A DNA stretch of 64,000 nucleotides from Datnioides undecimradiatus (lineage: Eukaryota > Chordata > Actinopteri > Lobotiformes > Datnioididae): the NCBI GenBank assembly GCA_008933995.1, contig WARS01000016.1, forward strand, positions 11,279,848 to 11,343,847, in the 5' to 3' direction. Positions 38,801 through 50,227 of the stretch are shown here, piece after piece (position 1 is the first letter of the stretch; the number at the start of each line of letters is the position of its first letter). A program made the translations under genes and the position numbers. The notes beneath the pieces were generated by a model. It was not told the origin of the DNA. It was given only the letters and a program-made list of their open reading frames with translations, and made no database searches.

Positions 38801-40908
38801 AAGTTATAATTAAATAATCTTATTCATGACAACTGACTGAGATATTGCTGAAAGCTTGGCAATAAAGTTGCAAAAAATGGAAGCCCGTGTATGTATTATT
38901 TGTCACACGCAGGTGTGGTGTGGTTTTCTAAGACAGAGGAGCAGAAATTACCACAATGATGGGTTTAGCCCCTTTTCGGATGTCCAGCCCTGCCTCCCCA
39001 TTTGAGTGGATGTTGTTTTCTGCAATGAGGCCTTGAGCAGAGAGGCGCAGGAACACACCTGATGCACGACACTCACACACCTCATTCCTCAGCATTACTA
39101 TCTAAGGAGGTAAGAGAGAGAAGGAGAGGGTTATCAAATAACACTTCGAATCCAAGACAGCTGCTTAATTACTCATGATCTGAGCCACTTTATACACTTA
39201 ATACAAGACCCAAAAGGTGGGCAGCCCATATGTGTTAAGATGCACTCAAGTCACACTCAATAAGTAAAAAAAAACACTCTGATCGTATTTACTGTGGAGT
39301 TCTGGATGCAGCGCACAGCATAGTTCAGTCCACGGAAAACATTGCCCTCCAGCCGAGCTTGTCCGTAATTAGACAAATGCAAGCCACCCTTCCCATCTCT
39401 GAAGAGGCAGCGTCTGAGGATACAGCCAAGAGTGGATGCTGCCCACATTTGAGCCTCTGGGTCTCTGTCTAGTTCCTGTTGTAGGGTGAGGGGTTCAGGG
39501 GTCACAGATGGGGGATCAGGGGAGGAGGTCAGTGGCAGGGAGCCATCTGGCCGGGGCTTGAGCAAGTGGGATAGGCCATGATTGTCACATGGGATTTTGT
39601 AATCCACTGTAGATGGGTTTTTGGTGCTTTTAGTTCCTCCACCATCTTGGTCTTCCTCCTCTCCTTCGGTGTGGTCACCATCACTCCAGCAGTCTTCAAT
39701 CACCGTCCCCTGACACACCACGTCCACCCCTGTCCTCTTCGGCCAGTCTTCCATGTTCACATGCTCCTTTTTAACATTAGCACCCGTAGGTGGCTGCCCA
39801 CCAGTAGAGCCAGCCAAATGGCCTTTTGGAGGGCTGTCATTATTCCCAGATGTGCCACATGATGGGAACGTCCTGCTAAGGGCAGCTAGGTGTTTGCAAG
39901 CCCAGTTCCTTTCTGACACTGGAGGACCCTCAACAGTCACAGAAGCAGTGTCACTTCCTGAGAAGTCACAGCTGTCCAGTAAACTAAGGACAACACCCAG
40001 CAAATGGGCAGAACTGCCTTGTGAGAAGGAGCAGAAGCGAGCCTGGCAGGTTCCTGGACCGCGAACTTGCAACTGGGCCCCCTCAAAGTTGCAATTATCT
40101 AGTTGGACGTGACCCCATGATGTCTAGAGAAAAGCAAGGAGAGAGTGGCAGCTGAAGTCAGACAAATTCAGCAAGAAACAACTATTTGCCCTGATTTTGT
40201 TTTTTAAAATAGTCTTCCGTTATTATTATAAGATATTTGACAACACAGAAGTGAGCCAATTATGTTGCTACGATATAGGCTGATTGCTGTGTAAAGGATC
40301 CTTCATGACAAGCTTTTCTTTACCTTGTAGACCACAGTGGAGAACCAGGGTGGCATAAAAACCAGATTACATAACCTGGCAGTAGGGCACTGCTGCTCCA
40401 TGCACACCAGGAGGGCTACTTCACCCAATCGACCTAGCCCAACCAGCTCCACGGGCACCTTCAGTGCTACTTCAGCCTGCTCCTCATACACCCCTGGATG
40501 GAGAACCACACGGTCATATGGTCCCACCACCCCGAGTGCCCCACGAAGAGTTTCAAACTCACATCCAGCCCCCACATGCCAAACCCTGCGGTCTTTCCTA
40601 CGACGGAAGAAGAGGAGGCAGGCAGACGACTGCAGCTCTGGCCCATTTTGAGTCCAGGTGCGGGTGGCCAGGGCATGCTGCTTCAGGGCCTCTCTCCAGG
40701 ACGGGGGCTCCAGGTGAGGCTGACTGGGCCAGTTCGGATGTCGGCACTCAGGGCAGCCTAAGCAGAGTTGCCTCCAGCGGGTGTTATCCAGAGAGAGGAC
40801 GAGCTCCCGCCAGGCACGGCACACCTGGCAGCAGCGGCCCAGGTCAGGGAGAGGAAGGTATGCTAAGATAACCCTCCACAGCTCCAGAGGGAGGCTGGCC
40901 ACCTCCAT
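35859..40908 (-). CDS. fbxo10: F-box only protein 10, complete, 985 aa, ending in a CaaX box
   Basis: FBXO10 is the substrate-recognition subunit of an SCF ubiquitin ligase. Coding exons: 40324-40908, 39293-40123, 38952-39101, 38448-38584, 37993-38063, 37712-37864, 37252-37602, 36849-37159, 36570-36757, 35859-36039 (2958 bp, in frame; human is about 956 aa). The F-box is at residues 4 to about 45 (LPLELWRVILAYLPLPDLGR). The rest is a parallel beta-helix of repeated units such as GNGIYKNSGHGVSFSG and NRIYNNKEAGVYI. The last exon is entered from a GT at 36568-36569 and ends MFCSIL-stop, a CaaX motif with C-terminal Leu (geranylgeranyl type). I recall that mammalian FBXO10 is prenylated. Exons 39293 and 37252 carry acidic low-complexity inserts. 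An in-frame ATG at 40953 lies before the probable acceptor at about 40954, so MEVASL at 40908 is preferred. Confidence 0.95.
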
Positions 40909-42006
40909 GGCAGCAGAGAGACCGGCTGGGGAGCACCGCGACGGGAGGGGCACCTAGAAACAGACAGTCACACGCACGCGCAGTTAAGGCAACAGCAAAC
41001 CGTTAGCGCAGTAACACAGATGACGCCGTGAATTCATCTTATAGTATTGTGTTTTCAGTTCACTCTGTTAACTCATATCTTGTCGCACACCTTCATTATT
41101 GTATTAAAAGTTAGTTGCTACCATATAGAAGGTTAGCGAACGAGGTAACTTAGTGCTAGTTTATTTTTTTGCCTTGCGTAACTAACGTTAGCTACAACAT
41201 CACCAAACGGGAAAAGCGTCGTATGCGTGAAATAAAAGCCGTACCGTTTACCAGTTGTCCATAGTTACATGAATCAGCGCATGGTGTTCATAGAGGCTTT
41301 CAATCCAGCGTTACATGTCTGCGATAGCGACTTTCCCCTGGCTGCTTCCAGAGCTCACAGCAGTCCAGGATGGATGCAGATGTGCCATCGAAATGGAGTT
41401 CAATTCCTTCCTGTTTACGGCGAGGAACCACGAAACAAACACCGAGCTGGTCCGTCTTCCGCTTCCCAGAAGTGGGCGTTAACTCAAGGGAAGTAGACCG
41501 ACCGCTGCTCACGCTGTTGTTAACTAGTCAATTCCTCAGATGTACATGTTCGAGAAATTACTTGGCATCCCCATTTTGCTTCTCTGCCTCCAGTGTTGCT
41601 ACATTGTTTGATGTGTTCCAGCCCAGTAACTACTTAATAATACAAAATGTAATAATACAAGAATTATTATCACACCTTCATCATTGTTGCTCATTATTTA
41701 TTATAATTATAATACACAATACAAGTTTATTTTTGTTGATCATAATTTTTACAATATGACAAAATCATGAAAACGGAAACATTGATGTATTTTATTTAAC
41801 CTGGTAAATGTCAAGAAGCCTTGACATACACACGCAGTGAGACGCAGTGAGGCATCACGATGACTTCTCTCTGTGATAATGTTCCTTCAGGCTTTACTTG
41901 AAGCTATCACAAGGTTCCTCTGGTGGACTACATGACCCTGTGTTGTGACTGTGTTGGTTCAGAAATATACTATACAACAACACATTTCTTTAGAAATATT
42001 ATTCAG
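40909..42006. promoter_or_regulatory. fbxo10 upstream region and flank
   Basis: An acceptor-like TTTCTAG immediately precedes the first coding exon, so a 5' non-coding exon is expected further upstream (toward 41250-41500). TAACGTTAGCTA lies at 41183-41194, and a GGAAGCGGAAG element (minus strand) at about 41454-41464. No gene is visible from 41512 to 42006, which is AT-rich. Confidence 0.45.
41183..41194. promoter_or_regulatory. TAACGTTAGCTA motif upstream of fbxo10
   Basis: This is the third exact AACGTTAGCTA in the window. It contains the TAACGTTA palindrome and sits about 275 bp upstream of the fbxo10 start codon. Confidence 0.6.
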
Positions 42007-43972
42007 TTAACCCTTTACAACAGGAAAGAGTACTAATTATGTCCAGGAGTCTTGCACCTCTTTCCCAATGGAACATCTTAATCGATATGTAAATCTGCTT
42101 GCGTACGAGAGCCCCCTGTAGAGGGGTCTGCGTGAAATGCGTGCAGTACAGTGGATCCATGCGCACGCTAGGAACCACCAGTCCTAACATGTTGAATGCC
42201 AAAATGACGAGGACAACTCAGCTAAAAGGCTCCACCAAGCACTGCCACCAAAACAAAACACAATGCAAACCCCAAGCAATTATATGGGCATGTAACAAAA
42301 CCACGAAAACAACGCATGTCCACTTTAGTGGCGAGCTAACAGCCAAAGAGTAAAATGATCATCAAGTATGTCTTAACTTTACTGTTTTGTGGTCAAAATT
42401 TATATTCCAACTCGAAAAAACGCTGCTAATGCCTACTCCTATGACTGCGTTAGTTTGAAATGAATCACGAAGGTCCTGGTTGTTTACATAAAGACGAAGG
42501 GTTTTCAGAGTGCAGTATACACTCTTGGTACAATATACTATCTTTGCATTTACTTGATTCTTGGTCACCATTGGTGTTTCTAAGGTCCCTCGATTCTCCG
42601 GACTCTGACTGGTCGATAGAGGTGTCGATCATCCAAATAGAGCAATGGGTTGCCGAGATATGTACCTACGTAACGCCTCATCATGGATCTGCTCCAACTT
42701 TGCATCACTCCCCCTACCTCCTCCAAACACATAGGTGAGTGCGTGTGTACCGCCGCAAACTACATAAAGCTAGTAGGTGCTTCTCCCACCTCCACATACA
42801 TCAGACAAAGGGTATGAAAAGGCCGTTTACCTGATATTACTACTTTTGTTAGGCCAGTGGATGAAATGTTTACTATCCATTGTATTTAGTACATGCACAC
42901 ACAAAGAGAATGTGTCTACTTTACCAACAGCGCTTGTTTACCCTATATTATTACATGTCTGTATGGAGTTAGATTTTCAAAACAAGGACAAGAAATAATT
43001 ATAATAATAATCATTATTCTGACTCTAAATTTCTTTTTTCATTCCACAGTGATGATAGTGATGATGACATGTTTGAGCCAGCTTCGTCCACCACTTCTGC
43101 TCTGTTGACTGTCACTCCAATTACCAGGCGCCGCGCATCTTCTCCAGTATCTGTCTTTGTAAGAGTAACACAACCCAAGAGAAAGGCAAAGCATGATCGA
43201 GGTGGGTCTACCTCTACCGCTTCAGTGAGAGAGGCAGAGAAGGAAGAAAGGTGGCATAATAAAGAGGAGAAGAACACAAGGCCAAACCCAGTGAGATTCA
43301 TGCCAGCCAGGACCCCGGGCCCAACGTTGGACACCACAGCACCATTGTTTCCCCTTTCACTTTTCAGACTCTTTTTTAGCGCCTCTGCAGTACTCAGTAT
43401 CATTAACAACACAAATGCCAATGCTACTAAGAGAGTGCAGGCTGGACTGAAGTTCAAATGGATACCTCTGACAGATAGCAACTTTTGGATTTTCATGGCT
43501 ATCATACTTTTCACAGGCCTTGTATCTGTACACCAGCGATCAGACTACTGGAGAAATGAATGGCCATATGGGTTTTCCTTCTCCCGTTAACAGAATGACA
43601 CAGGAACATTTTGAGACAAGCCCACAAAGTACGGTTATAAAATATTTGTGCCTGCAAATGCCCAAACAGCATACACATTCAATTTTTTCATGTACCAGGG
43701 GACGAGTGAGTTCACCACAGCCCACGGTCTGACCTTCTCCTCTGTATGGGACCTGCTGCCATTTCAAATGCTTGGTGGGGGCTACACACTCTATGTAGAT
43801 AATTTTTACACCAGCCCTGCCCTGTTTAAGGAATTGCCCAAGAAAAAAATTGGCTGTTGTGGGACCATCAGAACAAATCAGGTTGGCTATCCAAAGACAG
43901 AGGTCAATAACCTGCCCAAAAATGCTGAGAGGGGAGACGTGGTGGTTCAGAAGAGGCAAACTTCTATTTAAA
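42007..43972 (+). pseudogene. Decayed piggyBac transposase (PGBD4-like) with internal deletion
   Basis: A possible left end is TTAACCCTTTACAACAGG at 42007-42024, in the piggyBac style. The main open frame is 43040-43590; an intron from about 42735 to 43049 (GTGAGT to CACAG) may join it to an upstream frame. It carries an acidic start (DDSDDD), then the transposase helical region (SNFWIFMAIILFTGLV, YWRNEWPYGFSF). A frameshift near 43585 moves to the frame reading VNRMTQEHFE. There the sequence jumps to DKPTKYGYKIFVPANAQT (43612 on), so roughly 100 or more residues with the first catalytic Asp are missing. The second catalytic Asp is present in LYVDNFYTSP (GAT at 43798). A further one-base loss near 43955 breaks the conserved RGKLLF. 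It is inactive. Confidence 0.75.
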
Positions 43973-44697
43973 GATGAAAGAACAGAGGGAGGGCCTTCAA
44001 AAAGACCTAGAGGCCATGACAGTTGAAATGCAGGCCGAAAAGCATTTGTGCATAATGGCGGAAAAGAACCACCAGTCTTTGCCTTCAACTTCAGTTAGAG
44101 GGAAAACAACAAGACAATCTTCAGGTATGCTCAAAAGCCGATGAGAAATATGGAAAAAGCCCTCTCTTCTGAGAAGGCTAAAGCTCTGAGGCTGCCAAAC
44201 AAATTCAGCGAGATGGAGGAGACTCTCAAAAAACTGAAAGAAGATGCAACGACCACTGTGGACAAAAGCCCAGGCTTCCCATTGTGCCCAGCTGGAGGAA
44301 CAGAGGCAGCAGACCAGGAAAATCGAATCTGCCCTCAAACAGGCAGAAGATCTGCTGGAGACTGAACGCCTCCACTGGGAGCAGGAGAAAGCCTCCCTGC
44401 AGGAAAAGATGGAGAAATCCAGAGCTCTCCTTGTAGCCCAGCCTGACGAGCAGAAGCAGGAGAATAACACCCTGGCGGCTGCTCTGAAGAAGGCTGAGCT
44501 GCAGGAAGGAAGGTTATCGTCTTCAGTGGCAGGAGGAAAAGTCATCCATCCTTGAAGTCTCTGAAGACCTGAAGAAGGCCCTGCAGGAAAAGGAACAGGA
44601 GCGGCAGGAGAAAGAAGCAGCCATGACCTCCACACTGACAGACCTCCAGACCCAGACTGACAAGAAAAAGAAAAAGTGGGACAGAAGATTCTGTTAA
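43972..44697 (+). pseudogene. Decayed coiled-coil protein fragment joined to the piggyBac remnant
   Basis: Long Glu/Lys/Gln/Leu-rich heptad-like sequence is spread over several frames: KEQREGLQKDLEAM (43974 on), KALSSEKAKAL and EMEETLKKLKEDA (44148-44250), then QLEEQRQQTRKIESALKQAE and EQKQENNTLAAALKKAE (44275-44510). After another shift comes EVSEDLKKALQEKEQERQEK (44550-44630). At least three frameshifts and one stop interrupt it, so it is not a working gene. Codon-level heptads survive, which argues for descent from a real coiled-coil gene. I cannot name the parent. The sequence starts exactly where the piggyBac homology ends. Confidence 0.55.
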
Positions 44698-45319
44698 AGG
44701 CCCCGATACCACAGTCAGGGACAGAGATTTACATAAAACACAGGCATTTGTTTTTGTGGACTTGTGAGGATTAATCAGTTGAAACAGTTTTACCCCCCAA
44801 ATTACACTTTGAAAAGGTTTGTTTGAGGTTTAAGACTTAACCATGTACTCGCAAAGTAAAGCTGAAGTGTTTTCACTTTTCGGGTGCTAAACTGACACTG
44901 GTCCTTACAATTTATAAAGACAAATGTCCCGCACACCCAGCTGTCCTTGGAGAGGGATCTCTCTTTGAATTGCCTTTCCTGAGGTTTCTCCCCATGTTTC
45001 TTATTTGTTATTCTAACATTCGTGGTGAGTTTTTCCTCGTCTTCTTAGAGAGCTTGGGCTGGGCTGGGCTGGGCTGTTCCTGATCTGTGTCTGTAAAATC
45101 ATCCGAAACACCTTTGGCCACCCACATAATCACTGCTTCACTCCTGGACATGACATATAAAATTACATCAAATACATCAAAATCAACCAATTTGAAAACA
45201 CATAAACCAAATTAAATTGACACGTTTGTCAGTTATTGAGAATTGAAGCTTGTCCAGTGCATGGATGTAGACCTGAATACAGGATCAAAGTTCATTGTTA
45301 CTGTCTGCTGTCCCTGAGC
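44698..45319. other. Non-coding gap with a short GGGCT minisatellite
   Basis: No gene was seen. GGGCT is repeated four times at about 45055-45076. Confidence 0.6.
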
Positions 45320-45596
45320 TTACTGACTAGTGTTGTGACGTTCACGAACGAACCGAATCTTTTGACCGGCTCATTAACATGAACGATGGGAACCGAGTCG
45401 CCTTTGGTTGGGAGCCGTTCTTTTTTCTCTCTCTCCCTGTGTTACACCTATGGTTCACACAGATGCTCACACAAGCTCCTCCTTGCGACGGAGAGAGCAT
45501 GGAGAGGAGCGCTTATTTCATATGTATTGCATATGAATTGCATTGCATATGAAATAAGCACAACAACTGTGCACGCTCCCTTCACGTGAGTGCCTC

Positions 45597-45629
<33 letters not shown>

Positions 45630-46942
45630 GAGTGCGTAGGAATCGGCAGACGGAGAGAGCATGGGGAGGAGCGCTTATTTCATATGCAAACGTCAAGTGG
45701 TGGAAAAGTCAGGTGCCTGTGTACCCCAGGCTTAGCAAACTCATGGCTAAGAAGCTTTGCGTTGTGGCCACATCAGTTCCATCTGAGAGAATTTTCTCTA
45801 AAACTGGACAAATAATCACAGAGAGGAGAAATCGCCTCAAGCCTGCAAAAGTGAGATCACTTGTCTTCCTCAATGCAAATTTACCGAAGGACAAGAAGGA
45901 GAGGCCATAAAGCATGGAACTGCTTTATTATTTTGGGAACGTCATTTATTTTGTTTACACTTGATTTTGTTATTGGGGTTATGGTTCAGAGTAAAGGGAC
46001 TGATCTCCTGTTTTTGTAGGTCAGGTATAGGCTACTATTCACCCAAGGACAGTTCAGGAGTCCTCCTCAGGGTTTAGCTCTATATTTATTTTATTTTATT
46101 TTTTTTACAAAGCAACTATATGCACCTCAGGACAGTTCACTAGTCCATTGTACAGCTTGTATTAGTAGTACTAGTGGGCTGTATGCACATTTTTTTCTCT
46201 AATTTATTGTAGTTTTATCTATTTTTCTAATACTTGAAGTATTGTTTTTGAGTTTTCTATCAAAGTATTCTTGTGTGAAACGTTTTTCTCTAAAATTTGC
46301 ACTAAAACAAGACATGGTGTTACTGACCAACAACTTTTTACAGCACCTTTAATCTGTATTATAAGCCTTTATTATATAATTTTAAAATATTGTTTTGAGT
46401 TGTTCTGTATTGTTAAAAATGTTCTTGTGTGGAAATCTTGCACTAAAAGCTTTTGCATGGAACTTCATTGTAGCCTGCTTTGTTTTTTATTGTGTATTTA
46501 TAAGTGTTTAGGTCTTGCATGAATAACATAAGTCAAGGTAGTTTTCCACACATACACACACTTTATACAAAGGGTAAATAGTGATCTCACTGTCAACTCA
46601 GAGGGACATGGCAGTGGAATATTTACAATGAATCCATATCAGACTTTAAAATCTTGTCCACACATGTCAAATGAAGCTATAATCAATATTTCAGATTAAT
46701 TCAAACTCAAATATTGGTGGGAAATCTGAGTTCGAAATTATTCTGATCCAAATCTCAGCCCATCATTCCTCCCTGTGATTATTTCCAGGATAAAATGAAT
46801 TAACCCCAGGCTGGCTTCTTAAAAGTGAATAAATATAAAAATGAGCCAAATGAGCCAGTCTTTTGAATGGCTCTTTGAAATGAACGGATCCCAAAGATCC
46901 GGCTCCCTCCAAAGAGCCATAAATCCCATCACTATTACTGAC
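45320..46942 (+). mobile_element. hAT-superfamily transposon, internally deleted, with perfect 8-bp target duplication
   Basis: The element is 45328-46934 (1607 bp), flanked by identical octamers TTACTGAC at 45320-45327 and 46935-46942. The termini are TAGTGTTGTGACG on the left and TAGTGATGGGATT read inward from the right. Sub-terminal GAGCCGTTC / GGCTCTTT blocks recur near both ends. Only the C-terminal dimerisation domain of the transposase remains open (45632-45910; SVPSERIFSKTGQIITERRN and KVRSLVFLNANL are hATC hallmarks). The catalytic part is missing. The identical flanks suggest a fairly recent insertion. Confidence 0.85.
45487..45686. repeat. Internal direct repeat with a 28-A tract inside the hAT element
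   Basis: A 38-bp unit at 45487-45524 recurs at 45649-45686 with one mismatch (both run GACGGAGAGAGCATGG to CATATG). A run of 28 A bases lies between them at 45600-45627. The arrangement suggests slippage or repair during the internal deletion. Confidence 0.8.
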
Positions 46943-49900
46943 ATGTCAAGAATACAATTAACACAATTACTAAACTCTTTTATGACCTTTACTTGACCTC
47001 TAAATGGCATAAAGAGGTTTGAATTCTTTGAAAATGTACATTTTACGGCTCAGCCAATAACAAATAATGACAGCCAAACCTTATCGACGATAAATGTTAT
47101 TTTAGGTGCACGAATTCTGTTATTACACAGGTTAGGGTTAAGTCTAATAACTTAACCTAACACCTTAATGTACGACTTAATATTTTTTAAGAAAATTCTC
47201 TAGAAAGATGTATACACTTTTTGGATAAAGTCAGTGTAAACTCTACTCATGAAAAATGTGAAACGAAAAATGGTGGTAAAACTGATCAAGTAAAATGAAT
47301 GAAAACAGCTTTAGGGAAAATACAGTTTTGCTTATTCCCATGTAATTTTTTTGCCTTTGCTGGACTATTTGTTTTTTTCTTGCTTATTATTGACATGCTC
47401 ATTGGGTAAAAATTATACTTCTATTGTCAATTAGATCAAAATAATAATTTTATACCTGATTAGGTGACCAAGACTTGGAAGTGATTTTACTGCCACTGAA
47501 CCAAAAGCATGACTCACAGACAGTGAGTGAGTTTTAAGATACCAGTTCAAGTTTACTCAAGACCACATACAGGCAAGAGTCAGTAACACACAGGCAGAAC
47601 AATATAGGTTAACTTATCCGAAAGGGTCAAGGACAGCTGGGCAAAAGTCCAAAAAAGGCTGCAGGTCTGTGGCAGGCCAAGAACAAAGGTTAGTATACTA
47701 TGGTCTCCTGTATGAACACTAGATGATCTGATGGGAAATGAAGGAATGGTATGATTACTACAAAGCTGATGACGGGGAACAGTGCAAGAGTGTGTGAATC
47801 AGGTGACGGGCACTACTGGGAACAGTGAGGTTACAGCAGGACAGGTGGGCGTGGCTGGAGGGTTACTGCCAGGCAAGGAAAAGAAGCAGATGTGGGATTA
47901 AGCTCTGGCTGATGTTATGAAATGTATTTTACCCGGGGCCTTGACTCTTGGTTTTCAGAACAATCTCTTTATCTCACCACCAAGTAGAAATCCCCTTTTC
48001 ACCACCCTTCATGTCCAACTCTTATTCTTTAACCCTGTAAAGCCTGACACATCAAAAAATAGCCAGAAAAATAAACTTTTTTGGAACTGAGATTTTTGTT
48101 AAACCTTTTAAATAAATCCCCATTTTTTTGCCATACCATTTTGTTTATGATTTATGATGATTTTTTATATCACATTTGATACATTGGCCATTCTTACAAT
48201 AATAACAATAATAAAGTTTTAGAGGGCAGAATACATGTTTCAGGTCATATACAACTTCATCACTGATCATGTTGATAAGATAGAGGTCTCAGAAACTGCA
48301 TAGCAAATATGATACAAATGGTTTTATTGGATTAATAGGATTTGCCTTGCACTTCAGTTGTAGATAGCTGATCACAATTAAATGTATGTCACAAAATTTT
48401 AAATTATTTTACCAGAAAACATACAAATCTTATCATTTTCATCCAACAATTAAAAAAGAGAGGAACTCTGCAGAAACATAAACTTTAGGTTAATGTTGCA
48501 TTGAAATGATACAGTGTCAGTAATGTCAGCTGCCAGCAAAGAAACACAGTTTACTGCCATGAAATTTGCTTGTGGTCCTGATTGTGTACACCTTTGTCCA
48601 TGAGGTGGTAGTGTCCTTCTACTGAGAATTTAAGCTGTCCCTGCAGGCAGGCAGTCCCACACTTCACAACCCAAGAAACACTGTTTATAATGTTGTTTTC
48701 CAAATAACATTTTGAGGACATTTCAATTGCCTTAACAAACTGCAAAAAGACTTTGCCAGCAGATGAAAATCACACAATACTTATATCTCTTTGTTGTGGT
48801 ACATACACATTCGAAAGGACAGGACAGCTTTTAATGGGACAATGTTTTTCAAGTCAGACTTTTTTTTTTCTAAAACATGCTCTTTAAAAGCAGCATTTAC
48901 TGTGTTATTTTAGATCATTGTGTTTGGTCGCCATTTACATGCACATGTTCATCTTTATGGTCAACATGACCCGATTTATACAAGAGAGATCTGAAAATCC
49001 ATCAATAGTTGGATGTGTGTCATCTTACAGTCAAAGAGAGAAAAAATAGTAGCCACCATTTTAGAACCTTTTAAGTGTCTCATTATTTGATATCTTTAAA
49101 CAGTTTTTCTACAATATTGACAAGAAATGAACCTAACTCTTGTTATAAATCATGGATTTAAACAATGACTTATGTAGCTTAACCCTTTCACCCTCCCTTA
49201 TTCACAATGATTGCATTAATAATATAGCTGAAAATGCACGTGTGTATATTTATGAAGACATAAGCAGACATGACTTTGATTATTTTATTCTGCATGTCTC
49301 CTGCTGCACATTTAAAATACTAATACAAGTATTTTTATTGCTTCTAAACAACACTCATCTATGCAGAGATGTAAGACTTTTACATATAGGTCAGAATATA
49401 GGTTTGTGTCACCAAGCAGTGCTCTCTGGACACATATAAATAAAGTTGGGTATCAACAATTTCAGAGGAACCACAACAGCCACATAAATCAAAATGAGCT
49501 CTTTGTGCTATTATAGTGCAAAGCATACTTCTACTCTAAACTTTGAACTACAGTGGTGATGAAAATGTGTCTCTCAAAGGTCTCTTTTTTCCACTTGACC
49601 CAAATGTGTGAAGGTTTGCTCTTCAAGGTATCAGTCTACAGAGAAAATAAAGGAAATATGTTATGGGGTAGAAAACCTAATTGCATACAGAATATCAAAT
49701 TGATATTCCATGACTCTTTGATTACATTGAAATTAATTCAAAATATGAAATTGTGTAAGTAATTAAAATTTTATTCAAAAGTTTACAATTGTGGATTAAA
49801 ATTGTGAGTGTGAGTATTTCTAATTTCAATTTCAAATTTTTTGTTTTTCCAGTTAATTAATCAGACTGGGACTTTTACTCCATTAGTGTTTGGAACAGAG

Positions 49901-50227
49901 TTGCTACCTCTCATCTTCAAACACCACTGATGCCTCTGGGGCTTGCCTCACTCACTCAGTCAGTTTCCAGGAAAATTCAACATTAAGGGTAAGTGGTAAC
50001 TTAAAGGTTTTTTGCAAACATCCGCAGCCTTTTCTCTAAACACGATGCATAACTGTTTACACTACGGCCATAAAAGAGCATAGTTGCTTTTCAGTGAACT
50101 CGAAGGTATTAAATTACCCTTGAAACAAAGTGCTGCCTCAGACTGAGCAATTAAAAATCCTCCTGTTCAAAAAGCATCTGTTCTGTGCTAATCTATTCAC
50201 ACATTCATAAAAACAGTTGAGATGGAC
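46943..50227. other. Gene-free interval between the hAT element and the chemokine pair
   Basis: AT-rich sequence with no gene that I can support. A less AT-rich stretch at 47460-47940 looks like an old interspersed repeat (low confidence). TTAACCC words, possible piggyBac ends, occur at 48030 and 49180 without matching partners. Confidence 0.5.

Noticed and set aside
42460-42738. Open frame before the piggyBac transposase, possibly its first exon
   Set aside because: GTGAGT follows it and a CACAG acceptor precedes DDSDDD, so an intron is possible. The 92 residues show no piggyBac-like features, so I mention it only inside the pseudogene entry.
48030-49187. TTAACCC words as ends of another piggyBac element
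   Set aside because: Both copies (48030 and 49180) face the same way and no inverted partner was found. Chance is not excluded.
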